Of a stretch of DNA of 59,657 bases, positions 52,676 to 59,657 are shown piece by piece. The stretch lies in the NCBI GenBank assembly GCA_904374385.1, contig CAJFGA010000007.1, forward strand, positions 1 to 59,657, given 5' to 3'. A model generated the notes under the pieces. The model did no database searches. It worked only from the letters and a program-made list of their open reading frames with translations, and had not been told where the DNA came from. The position numbers were made by a program, and so were the translations under genes. Source of the DNA: an uncultured Clostridia bacterium. GTDB lineage: Bacteria; Bacillota; Clostridia; Christensenellales; Borkfalkiaceae. Numbering within the stretch: position 1 is the first letter of the stretch; each line of letters starts with the position of its first letter.

Positions 52676-53182
52676 TCAGAAAATCCATTTTTTGACATCC
52701 GCGTTCCGGTATACACAGAATCGGATCAAAACGCCGTTGTCTTCCAATGCGTCGCCCGCGCTTGCCAATGACCACTGCGGCAGCGCATCGAGATTTTCGA
52801 AAAAGACTTCCGCACCGCCGTCCGCATCCGCCTTCGTCGCGATGACCTCGCTGCAATATGGCAGCAACGTCCTATACATCATTGCCCCGCCTACCACAAA
52901 GACGTCGTCTTCCGGATATTTTCCGATCTCTTGAAACAGCTCTTGCAATGAACCGACCACAATACAATCGTCCCTCTTTTCCCCGCCCGGCCAAAGCACG
53001 ATATTCGTGCGGTTTTTAAGCGGCTTTCCCCCGGGGAAAGAGAGCAGCGTGTTGCTGCCCATCACGACGACCTTTCCGGACGTCGTTTCCCGGAAATGCT
53101 TCATGTCGGCGGGCAGACGGAACAACAGATCATTATTCTTGCCGATCCCCCAATTTTTATCCACAACGACGATCGCTTTCAT
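52676..53182 (-). CDS. folA: Dihydrofolate reductase
   Basis: A 168-residue NADPH-dependent reductase that regenerates tetrahydrofolate. It shows the substrate loop VVVDKNWGIGKNNDLLFRLP, the catalytic acid in LPADMKHFRETT near residue 27, and the cofactor segments GKVVVMGSNT and VFVVGGAMMYRTLLP. The usual LPW of the loop reads LLF here, and VMGR is VMGS, so it is somewhat divergent. It follows thyA by 54 bases, the common thyA-folA pairing that recycles the dihydrofolate made by ThyA. Confidence 0.93.
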   Translation of the reverse strand: MKAIVVVDKNWGIGKNNDLLFRLPADMKHFRETTSGKVVVMGSNTLLSFPGGKPLKNRTNIVLWPGGEKRDDCIVVGSLQELFQEIGKYPEDDVFVVGGAMMYRTLLPYCSEVIATKADADGGAEVFFENLDALPQWSLASAGDALEDNGVLIRFCVYRNADVKKWIF

Positions 53183-53236
53183 AGACGCTCCTTTTTTCTA
53201 TTATGTCAGACAAAATACTAAAAATATTTGAATATC

Positions 53237-54067
53237 TTAAATTGCCACGGGAATTTTATCGGAAAATTCGCTGTATTGATAATTTTCAAGCGTAAAACTG
53301 TCTTTGCTGAACGTATAAAAATCACGAATGCTTTCATCCACGATCAGCTTTGGCGCCGGATATTGTTTGCGCTCAATCAGTCTTTCCACTATGGGCACAT
53401 GCCGGTCATAAATATGCGCATCGGCGACGACATGCACGAGCTCCCCCGCCTCCAGCCCGGCCGCACGCGCAAACATCATCAACAGGATACTGTACTGCAC
53501 GACATTCCAATTGCTCGCCGCGAGCATATCTTGGCTGCGCTGATTCAAAATCCCGTTCAGCGTATTGCCCGTCACATTGAAAGTCATCGAATAGGCGCAG
53601 GGGTAAAGATGCATCTCCTTTAAGTCTGCCACGTTGTACATATGCGCGATGATGCGCCGGCTTGCAGGATTGTTCTTCAAATCGTACAGCACTTTATCCA
53701 CCTGATCAAACCTGCCTTCCGGGAAGTCATACTCGATCCCCAGCTGATACCCGTACGCTTTGCCGATCGAGCCGCTTTCGTCCGCCCAGCTATCCCAAAT
53801 ATGCGAAGACAGATCGCGTATATTATTGCTCTTTTTCTGCCAAATCCACAGTATTTCATCGATGGCCGACTTCAGATAGGTGCGCCGTATCGTCAAAATG
53901 GGAAACTCCTCCCGCAAGTCGTAGCGCGATACCTGCCCGAATTTTTTGACGGTATGCGCGGGCGTACCGTCCGCCCAACGGGGGCGCACCTCCCTGTCCG
54001 TATCCCAAGAGCCGTTTTCCAATATATCCCTGCAATTTTTGATGAAAATTTCGTCTGCCCTGCTCAT
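53237..54067 (-). CDS. thyA: Thymidylate synthase
   Basis: A 276-residue ThyA that methylates dUMP using methylenetetrahydrofolate. Conserved blocks are the phosphate-binding SRRIIAHMYNVADL near residue 133, the active-site cysteine in HLYPCAYSMTF near 152, the QRSQDMLAASNWNVVQYS block near 175 and VADAHIYDRHV near 213. The PCAY context, where most ThyA proteins have PCH, together with the NVVQY block, recalls the distinct Bacillus/phi3T-like ThyA branch. It lies between the acetyltransferase (12-base gap) and folA. Confidence 0.94.
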   Translation of the reverse strand: MSRADEIFIKNCRDILENGSWDTDREVRPRWADGTPAHTVKKFGQVSRYDLREEFPILTIRRTYLKSAIDEILWIWQKKSNNIRDLSSHIWDSWADESGSIGKAYGYQLGIEYDFPEGRFDQVDKVLYDLKNNPASRRIIAHMYNVADLKEMHLYPCAYSMTFNVTGNTLNGILNQRSQDMLAASNWNVVQYSILLMMFARAAGLEAGELVHVVADAHIYDRHVPIVERLIERKQYPAPKLIVDESIRDFYTFSKDSFTLENYQYSEFSDKIPVAI

Positions 54068-54079
54068 CCCTTCCCCCCC

Positions 54080-54715
54080 CTATTGCTCCGCATCCGCAAG
54101 AAGCTCTTCCGGCGTTTTATCAAATTTTTCATCCCTGTAGAAGCATTCGCGGTCGCGCTCGCCGATCGGGCGAAGCACGCGGCACGGGCTGCCCACCGCC
54201 ACGACATTGGCGGGGATGTCCTTGGTCACCACACTGCCCGCGCCGATCACGGAATTTTCCCCGATCGTGACGCCGGGCATAATGGAAACATTGGCGCCGA
54301 TCCACACGTTTCTCCCGATGTGTACGCTGCGGTTAAATTGCATCCCTCGCTCGCGCAGTGCCGGCAAGACGGGGTGCCCCGCCGTCGCCACGACGACGTG
54401 CGGGCCGAACATGACGAAATCGCCGACATAGATATCCGCATCATCCACAAAAGTCGTCCCGAAATTGCCGTACACATGCGCACCCAAATGCACATGCTTT
54501 CCTCCGAAATTACTGTGCAGCGGCGGCTCGAAGTAGCATCCCTCCCCCGCCTCCGCAAACATCTCCTGCAGCAAGGCCGCACGCTTTTGCACTTCCCGCG
54601 GGCGGGTATGGTTGTAATCGTACAATCGTTCGAGGCACTTCCGCTGTTCGTTCATGATCTCCTCGTCCGTCGGAACATAGACGAGCCCTTTTTGCATTCT
54701 TTCCTTTTGTGTCAT
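54080..54715 (-). CDS. Maltose/galactoside O-acetyltransferase family protein
   Basis: A 211-residue acetyl-CoA-dependent transferase. The N-terminal Maltose_acetyltransferase region (MQKGLVYVPTDEEIMNEQ and following helices) leads into a left-handed beta-helix of hexapeptide repeats (about 80-185). The catalytic histidine lies in the AGHPVLP segment, and the closing block reads IGAGSVVTKDIPANVVAVGSP. Such enzymes acetylate sugars or thiogalactosides, possibly for export. It lies in the glpK-thyA run, with no evident functional tie. Confidence 0.92.
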   Translation of the reverse strand: MTQKERMQKGLVYVPTDEEIMNEQRKCLERLYDYNHTRPREVQKRAALLQEMFAEAGEGCYFEPPLHSNFGGKHVHLGAHVYGNFGTTFVDDADIYVGDFVMFGPHVVVATAGHPVLPALRERGMQFNRSVHIGRNVWIGANVSIMPGVTIGENSVIGAGSVVTKDIPANVVAVGSPCRVLRPIGERDRECFYRDEKFDKTPEELLADAEQ

Positions 54716-54739
54716 GGTTTGTCTCCGTAAATTTTCTGT

Positions 54740-56230
54740 TTATCCGTTTTTTCGAAGGAGTACCCGATCCAATACAGACTCCCACATCGACAATTTCTCC
54801 GCGCGCGAAGCATCGTCCGTCTGCGGCACAAATAGTTTGGGCGGCGCCGCACCCGCGGCGACATCGTCCGGATCCCGATAAAACCCTGCAAACTGCCCGG
54901 CAAGATACGCAGCACCCAGCGCCGTCGTCTCGGTTACGGCGGGTCTTTCTACGGGCACTCCGAGCATATCAGCCTGAAACTGCATCAAAAAATCATTCGC
55001 GCTCGCGCCGCCGTCCGCGCAGAGTTTTGCGATATTGGCGCGCAGATCCTGTTCCATCGCGTGTACGACATCGAACGTCTGCAAAGCGATCGATTCGAGG
55101 GCCGCCCGCACGATGTGCGCACGGTGCGTTCCGCGCGTGATGCCGTAAATCATCCCGCGGCAGTCGGAATCCCAATAGGGAGCCCCCAAGCCGACAAAAG
55201 CGGGCACAAAACATACCCCGCCCGTATCCGGCACCGAAAGCGCGGCCTCTTCCGATTCGGCAGAAGAAGCAATCATCCCCATCTCGTCGCGCAGCCATTG
55301 CACGACCGCACCGCCGACGAATACGCTCCCCTCCAATGCGTAATCAGGCTCCGCGAGCGACGCCGCGAGCGTGGTGATCAACCCGTTCTCTGACCGCACC
55401 GCGCGCCTGCCCGTATTCATCAACAAAAAGCATCCCGTACCGTATGTGTTTTTCACGTCGCCTTCCCGCACACACCTCTGCCCAAACAGAGCGCCCTGCT
55501 GGTCGCCGACGGCAGCACAGATCGGGATATCGGCGCCCAAAAACTTGGCAGAAGCCGTACCGAAATCCGCACCGGATGGTTTTACGGCAGGAAGCATCGA
55601 CATCGGCACGCCAAACAGAGCGCAGAGCGACTCGTCCCAAGAGAGGGTATGGATATTGAAGAGCATGGTGCGCGATGCATTTGTATAGTCGGTCGCATGC
55701 ACCCTGCCCTCCGTCAGCATCCATATGACGTATGTATCCACCGTTCCGAACAGCAAATCGCCCTTTTCCGCCCGGCGGCGGGCAAAAGGCACGTTGTCTA
55801 AGATCCATTTGATCTTAGAAGCTGAAAAATAGGCGTCGGCAGGCAGCCCCGTCCGCTCGTAAAGAAATTCTTTATGAGAAATCTTGAGTGCCTCGCAAAA
55901 TTCCGCCGTGCGTCGGCATTGCCAAACGATGGCGTTGTATACGGGTTTGCCCGTATACTTGTCCCAGACAACGACCGTTTCCCGCTGGTTGGCGATGCCG
56001 ACCGCCGCGACTTCTTCCGCCTTGATTTTCCCCGCGGCAAGCGCGCCGCGCCAACTTGCCAAGAGAGAATCGAGCAAATCCCGCGGATCGTGTTCGACCC
56101 AGCCGGGCTTCGGATAATATTGCTTAAACTCCCTCTGCCCGCTTGCGGCGATACCTCCCCCGGCGTCAAACAAAATGGCGCGCGAGCTGGTCGTTCCCTG
56201 ATCCAATGCGGCGATATACTTTTTCTCCAT
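54740..56230 (-). CDS. glpK: Glycerol kinase
   Basis: A 496-residue FGGY-family kinase that makes sn-glycerol 3-phosphate. The phosphate-1 loop at the start is ALDQGTTSSRAILFD. The substrate site WVEHDPRDLL is near 48, the YNAIVWQCRRTAEFC block near 95, the ATP-site GTGCFLLMNTG near 265, and the second FGGY signature with LCADGGASANDFLMQFQADM (split around 395-415) near the end. The ATG at 56230 fits the family start. No glycerol facilitator or glycerol-phosphate dehydrogenase is adjacent; it sits 11 bases after a short-chain reductase. Confidence 0.95.
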   Translation of the reverse strand: MEKKYIAALDQGTTSSRAILFDAGGGIAASGQREFKQYYPKPGWVEHDPRDLLDSLLASWRGALAAGKIKAEEVAAVGIANQRETVVVWDKYTGKPVYNAIVWQCRRTAEFCEALKISHKEFLYERTGLPADAYFSASKIKWILDNVPFARRRAEKGDLLFGTVDTYVIWMLTEGRVHATDYTNASRTMLFNIHTLSWDESLCALFGVPMSMLPAVKPSGADFGTASAKFLGADIPICAAVGDQQGALFGQRCVREGDVKNTYGTGCFLLMNTGRRAVRSENGLITTLAASLAEPDYALEGSVFVGGAVVQWLRDEMGMIASSAESEEAALSVPDTGGVCFVPAFVGLGAPYWDSDCRGMIYGITRGTHRAHIVRAALESIALQTFDVVHAMEQDLRANIAKLCADGGASANDFLMQFQADMLGVPVERPAVTETTALGAAYLAGQFAGFYRDPDDVAAGAAPPKLFVPQTDDASRAEKLSMWESVLDRVLLRKNG

Positions 56231-56241
56231 TTCCCCTCCCG

Positions 56242-57045
56242 TTAAAAAGCGTCTTTTTCCAGTTTTGACCAACGGTGCGCTATGAAACGCATGCGAATGC
56301 CGAGCGGCAAAATACGCGGCACCGCGGCGATAAATTTATTCCAAAAACCGGGACGATACACCCGCTTGTTCTTTTTGACGGCGGCAAGGCTCTTTTTTGC
56401 GACATAAGCGGGCGTCTTGGCGGAAAGTTTCCCCCAAAGCCCCTGCCCCTCAATATCCTTGCAAATATCGGGGCGGGTATAGATGCCGCCCGGCTCGATC
56501 GAAGTTGCCTTTACCCCCTTCCCCTTCATTTCAATGCGCAGCGAAGAGGAAAAGCTCGTCAGCGCCGCTTTTGTCGCACTGTATACGGCAAAGTACGGCA
56601 TGGGATACACGCCCGAAATACTGCTGACCGTGACGATTTCCAAAGCCTTCCCCCTGCGGGAAAGAATAAAGCGCGTAATCGAAAGCGCGGCCTCCAAATT
56701 GACGCGGCATTGAAGGACGATCTTTTCATCCGTATATTTTTCGAATGCCTTTTGAATGTCGGCGCCCGCCACATGAACGAGACGGGAAAAGAATAGCCCC
56801 TTCCCCACGACATAATCGTACATCGCACGGCGGGAATGCTCATCGGTGAGATCGGCAGGGCAATATTCGACGCGGCGTTCCGGATACTTTTTATGCAGCT
56901 CATCCCGCAGCAGCGCGAGCTTATGCTCGCTGCGCCCCGTCAAAAAAAGGTCACCCTCTTCCGCACAGGCAAAGGCAAACGCGCGCCCCAGCCCGCCCGT
57001 AGCACCGCTGATAAAAGTAAAACCTCCGTCCTTTCCTCTTTCCAT
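56242..57045 (-). CDS. Short-chain dehydrogenase/reductase (DltE/YqjQ-like)
   Basis: A 267-residue SDR. The cofactor loop is FISGATGGLGRAFAFACAEE at the start, with the catalytic serine in TVSSISGVYP near 135 and the YSATKAAL motif near 150. A longer C-terminus ends in helices that may contact the membrane (GFWNKFIAAVPRILPLGIRM). This group resembles DltE/YqjQ-type reductases of unknown substrate, possibly lipids. The ATG at 57045 has AAGGGG upstream; a TTG at 57072 is less likely. It is the first gene of the run toward glpK. Confidence 0.88.
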   Translation of the reverse strand: MERGKDGGFTFISGATGGLGRAFAFACAEEGDLFLTGRSEHKLALLRDELHKKYPERRVEYCPADLTDEHSRRAMYDYVVGKGLFFSRLVHVAGADIQKAFEKYTDEKIVLQCRVNLEAALSITRFILSRRGKALEIVTVSSISGVYPMPYFAVYSATKAALTSFSSSLRIEMKGKGVKATSIEPGGIYTRPDICKDIEGQGLWGKLSAKTPAYVAKKSLAAVKKNKRVYRPGFWNKFIAAVPRILPLGIRMRFIAHRWSKLEKDAF

Positions 57046-57106
57046 CAAGCACCCCTTATACTTGTCATCCAATCCATTGTATCATAAATCCTCCGGGATG
57101 TAAAGC

Positions 57107-57128
57107 GCGGCGACAAAAATGTCGCCGC
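57107..57128 (-). terminator. Hairpin after the phosphatase-superfamily gene
   Basis: A perfect 9-bp stem (57107-57115 with 57120-57128) with an AAAA loop lies 18 bases past the stop. The T-rich exit is weak (GCTTTAC). Confidence 0.6.
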
Positions 57129-57146
57129 ACTCTACAAACATGCATA

Positions 57147-58364
57147 TTATCTGCGCAATACGATCAGGGGAATGCAGAGTTCATCCTCCGTCAGCCCTGC
57201 ATGAACGCCCTTAAAGCGCTCAGCTTCTTCCTTTGTGTTATAAATCGCCGCATCGCCCGTGGCAACGGCAAAAAAATCGCCCAGCGTATCGGAGAGCGCT
57301 GGATGCGGCGCACCCCGCCCCAAAAGCCCGCTCCGCAAAAATTCTTCCTTCGAAAGCAGTTTAAATTCATCCTGAAAATATTCTTCGAACGCAGAGCGGA
57401 AGGCCTCTTGCTTTCCCTCCTTTACGAACAGATTGAGTGCGCGCGGCTCGCAGGAGGGCTGCCTTTTCAGACAGTCTGCGATCGCGGGAAAGTTACAAAT
57501 ACAATAATTTTTACCCGCATCAATCTGCCCATGATCGGCCGTGATCAAGAGCAATGTATTTTTTGGGACGCTCTCCCACAACGCCTGCGTCTCTCGTTCA
57601 AGCGCTGCCATAACCGATTCGGCCTCTTCCGAAAATACACCGTTGCAGTGCATCACCGCATCGGGCTCTGGCCAGTAAGCGTAAATCATTTTTCTTCCAT
57701 TTTTCGAAAGTATGTCTCGCATAATACTGCATAATTCTTCGAAATTTTTCGGATTCGGAGGTAAAAACGGCGCGATCACGTGTGTCGATACCCCTTGCGT
57801 CGAAATTAGCGCAAGTATCGATCTGTATGAAAACCGGTGCGGCGCGAGCGGCTCCCGTGCCGCAGTTCTGCCGCTCATCGTATCCTCATTGGAAAACAGC
57901 ACGACGTTTCGATCGACCTCGGGAAAGTATCCCGTCCAGCCGAGCCAACCGTGGCGGCAGGGAGATGCTCCGCTTAAGAAGGAAGTCGTCGCCGCAACCG
58001 TCGAGGAAGGAAAAACGGAGGAATATTCCCCGACGAGGTGAGAACGAAAAAAGCCGCCTTTTGCCAAATTCCTGTTCAGCGCACACATCCCCATGCCGTC
58101 TAAAAGCAGTACCGCTACGCTTTCATATTCGTCCGCAAGGCATGTGTCCGCAAGCGGCAGTGCCCCTTCTCCCTGCGGCAAACTTACGCCGAAATGCCGC
58201 AGCAGAGAGCAAGCCAGCCCTGCGATACTGCGGTCATAGTCAGGAAATGGATCTTTCCTGCCCTCGGACAACCGGTCCGCCATAGCGATCAGTCTATCCT
58301 CCGAAAAATCTTCCCGCAAAGAAGAGATCTTCCCATATGCAAGTTTGTCGTGATGGATTGCCAT
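57147..58364 (-). CDS. Alkaline phosphatase superfamily / type I phosphodiesterase-like protein
   Basis: A 405-residue metal-dependent hydrolase of the nucleotide pyrophosphatase/phosphodiesterase group. The first metal site is VLLLDGMGMCAL near residue 84. The nucleophile threonine lies in FPSSTVAATTSFLSG near 112, and the later metal ligands in LLLITADHGQIDAG near 270 and a HAGLTEDE block at the end. There is no signal peptide, so it acts in the cytoplasm. Substrates could be nucleotide or other phosphodiesters; many Clostridia carry this gene without known function. The ATG at 58364 has GGGAGC upstream. Confidence 0.87.
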   Translation of the reverse strand: MAIHHDKLAYGKISSLREDFSEDRLIAMADRLSEGRKDPFPDYDRSIAGLACSLLRHFGVSLPQGEGALPLADTCLADEYESVAVLLLDGMGMCALNRNLAKGGFFRSHLVGEYSSVFPSSTVAATTSFLSGASPCRHGWLGWTGYFPEVDRNVVLFSNEDTMSGRTAAREPLAPHRFSYRSILALISTQGVSTHVIAPFLPPNPKNFEELCSIMRDILSKNGRKMIYAYWPEPDAVMHCNGVFSEEAESVMAALERETQALWESVPKNTLLLITADHGQIDAGKNYCICNFPAIADCLKRQPSCEPRALNLFVKEGKQEAFRSAFEEYFQDEFKLLSKEEFLRSGLLGRGAPHPALSDTLGDFFAVATGDAAIYNTKEEAERFKGVHAGLTEDELCIPLIVLRR

Positions 58365-58479
58365 AAATGCTCCCTTTTTGCAGTTTTCATTCATTTTACC
58401 ATATCGCCGCGCCGCTGTCAAGAGGTACCGACCGCGCCGCTCATGAACGGCATCGCCAGTCACGAGCGATTCAATTTGC

Positions 58480-58508
58480 TTGACAAATCATGCGGCGCCG
58501 ATTATAAT
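58480..58508 (+). promoter_or_regulatory. Promoter of the pyridoxal kinase gene
   Basis: A perfect TTGACA (58480-58485) and TATAAT (58503-58508) with a 17-base spacer, 35 bases before the ATG. Confidence 0.9.
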
Positions 58509-58542
58509 TTTAGAATATCTTTTTATACGGAGGAAACACTTC

Positions 58543-59388
58543 ATGCGTGTACTCGCCATCAACGATATTTCCTGCGTCGGAAAATGCTCCCTGACCGTCG
58601 CCCTGCCCATCATTTCTGCCTCCGGCGTCACTTGCGACATTTTACCCACCGCCATCCTCTCCACCCATACGGGCGGATTTACCGGCTATACATTCCGCGA
58701 TCTGAGCGAAGATATCCCCGCCATATTTGCACAATGGAAAGCGCTCGGTCTGCAATACGATATCATCATCAGCGGATACCTCGGCAGCATCGATCAGATC
58801 GATATGGTCAAGAGCGCCAAACGCGACTTTTTGAAAAAAGGCGGATTGATGATCGTTGACCCCGTAATGGGCGACAACGGCGCGCTCTATTCCCATTTCG
58901 ATCAAAAATTTGTGGAGGAAATGAAGGGTCTGTGCTGCACGGCAGACGTGATCGTACCCAACCTGACAGAGGCATGCTACCTGACGGGCACGGCATATGC
59001 TTCCGTCACAGAAAAAGACTATCCCGCAATTTTAGAAAAGCTGAAAAAGCTCTGCCCCCGCCCCTCTATCACCGGCTGTGACATTTTTGGGACAAACGGC
59101 GTAGAGAGCTGCGTCTTTTACACGGATGAACAAGGCAAGGACAAACACTATGCGACGGAAAAGATAGAAGGCGCCTTTCACGGTGCGGGAGACGTTTATG
59201 CGAGCGCCCTTGTGGGTTGCCTGGCACGCGGCGTTGATACGGATACGGCAGTAAAAATCTCCGCGGAATTTACCACAAACTCCATCCGGCAAACGAAATC
59301 GGACGGCACTGAAGCGCGGTACGGACTGAATTCTGAAAGCCAAATGCTTTCCTATCTCAAAGCCCTCGATGCCGCCGCAAATAGGTAA
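58543..59388 (+). CDS. Pyridoxal/pyridoxamine kinase
   Basis: A 281-residue ribokinase-like kinase that phosphorylates vitamin B6 vitamers to form pyridoxal 5'-phosphate. It begins with INDISCVGKCSLTVALPI, has VDPVMGDNGALY near residue 105 and VPNLTEACYLTG near 140, and carries the anion-hole motif FHGAGDVYASALVG near 225 with its catalytic aspartate. Length matches PdxK/PdxY proteins. The ATG at 58543 follows GGAGG; a longer upstream frame runs through the promoter. It is a single gene with a consensus promoter, suggesting steady expression. Confidence 0.92.
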   Translation: MRVLAINDISCVGKCSLTVALPIISASGVTCDILPTAILSTHTGGFTGYTFRDLSEDIPAIFAQWKALGLQYDIIISGYLGSIDQIDMVKSAKRDFLKKGGLMIVDPVMGDNGALYSHFDQKFVEEMKGLCCTADVIVPNLTEACYLTGTAYASVTEKDYPAILEKLKKLCPRPSITGCDIFGTNGVESCVFYTDEQGKDKHYATEKIEGAFHGAGDVYASALVGCLARGVDTDTAVKISAEFTTNSIRQTKSDGTEARYGLNSESQMLSYLKALDAAANR

Positions 59389-59440
59389 CCCGATCAAAAT
59401 CGGCAAAGATTTCCTGTTTTAAAAAAGTACCCTTTTCCCC

Positions 59441-59469
59441 TTGATATTTCTCGGCAAATCGTGTATAAT
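59441..59469 (+). promoter_or_regulatory. Promoter of the probable 6S RNA
   Basis: TTGATA (59441-59446) and TATAAT (59464-59469) with a 17-base spacer. No open reading frame with a ribosome site follows within the window. Confidence 0.75.
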
Positions 59470-59475
59470 AGAATT

Positions 59476-59657
59476 AATAAAAAATCAATAACCGATCTGC
59501 GGTGTTCGGAGTTCGAATTATCTTAATCCACAATGTAAAAAAGGGAGCGCTTTCGAAAGGTCTATGCCGATAGGCGAGGTCTGTTTTTGAACGGAAAGGC
59601 TGAGGCGGCAAGCGGCGCACCCACCTGCGAGAAGCGGGTTAACACTTTTTCGTTCTG
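59476..59657 (+). ncRNA. Probable 6S RNA, truncated at the window end
   Basis: At least 180 bases of non-coding sequence follow a strong promoter. Near the 5' end is CTGCGGTGTTCG (59497-59508), which I recognise as typical of the closing stem of bacterial 6S RNA. Near the window end is GGCGCACCCACCT, followed by a short hairpin and GCGGGTTAAC, similar to the 3' part of the 6S central bubble. 6S RNA mimics an open promoter and binds the RNA polymerase holoenzyme carrying the housekeeping sigma factor. The 3' strand of the closing stem would lie beyond 59657. A different leader or regulatory RNA remains possible. Confidence 0.6.

Noticed and set aside
1..59657. CRISPR arrays, insertion sequences or rRNA genes
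   Set aside because: No regularly spaced repeats, no transposase-like protein and no rRNA segments were recognised on either strand.

Overview
The window looks like a chromosomal segment from a Gram-positive-type, anaerobic member of the Bacillota, most likely an uncultivated Clostridia lineage; this is an inference. The grounds are a six-subunit Rnf complex, a dgt-dnaG-rpoD-trmK-nif3 block typical of Bacillota, HrcA/CIRCE-like control of a small heat-shock protein, lipoprotein and C-terminal membrane-anchor architectures, and many promoters of the form TTGACA-N17-TATAAT. Almost all genes lie on the minus strand and are packed with 4-base ATGA overlaps.

Layout. 1-1230: an AraC regulator on the plus strand with its own promoter and terminator. 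1247-5912 (minus): a zinc-ribbon polytopic membrane protein, an MreB-like actin, Maf and a Ppx/GppA phosphatase. 6220-12615 (minus): the rnfCDGEAB operon followed by a HAD phosphatase. The RnfD protein carries a long C-terminal extension with two FMN_bind-like repeats. 12744-13505: two half-size TauE/SafE proteins. 13702-17454 (plus): a 1250-residue acidic surface lipoprotein that also has a C-terminal membrane helix. 17577-23645 (minus): dgt-like, dnaG, rpoD, trmK, nif3-like and a zinc-ribbon coiled-coil protein in one operon. 23804-35104 (minus): one very long probable transcription unit holding a DUF1934 protein, a metallo-beta-lactamase-fold hydrolase, rho, a ROK kinase, a patatin, a ComEC-like hydrolase, aroC, aroB, aroA, aroE, aroQ, aroK and a FabG-like reductase. 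It is preceded by tyrA.

36201-45395 is an accessory-looking stretch beginning at a tRNA-Ser(UGA) gene. It holds small DUF proteins, a membrane XRE regulator with a palindromic operator, an anchored sialate-esterase-like protein, and a tight minus-strand cluster of four genes. Those are an N6-adenine methylase that has lost the segment with its catalytic NPPF/Y motif, an intact Mrr_N/HNH nuclease, a PP-loop ATPase of the N-acetyl sugar amidotransferase type and a flavodoxin-ferredoxin (EFR1) protein. A DUF3737 beta-helix protein follows. This cluster and the RnfD fusion are the best candidates for something undescribed.

45595-59657: a CIRCE-controlled Hsp20; an iron alcohol dehydrogenase; a two-component system interleaved with two paralogous BcrA-type ABC transporters; folA and thyA; a maltose-type acetyltransferase; glpK; a short-chain reductase; an alkaline-phosphatase-superfamily protein; pyridoxal kinase on the plus strand; and, cut by the window end, a probable 6S RNA. 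No CRISPR array, transposase, integrase or rRNA was seen.
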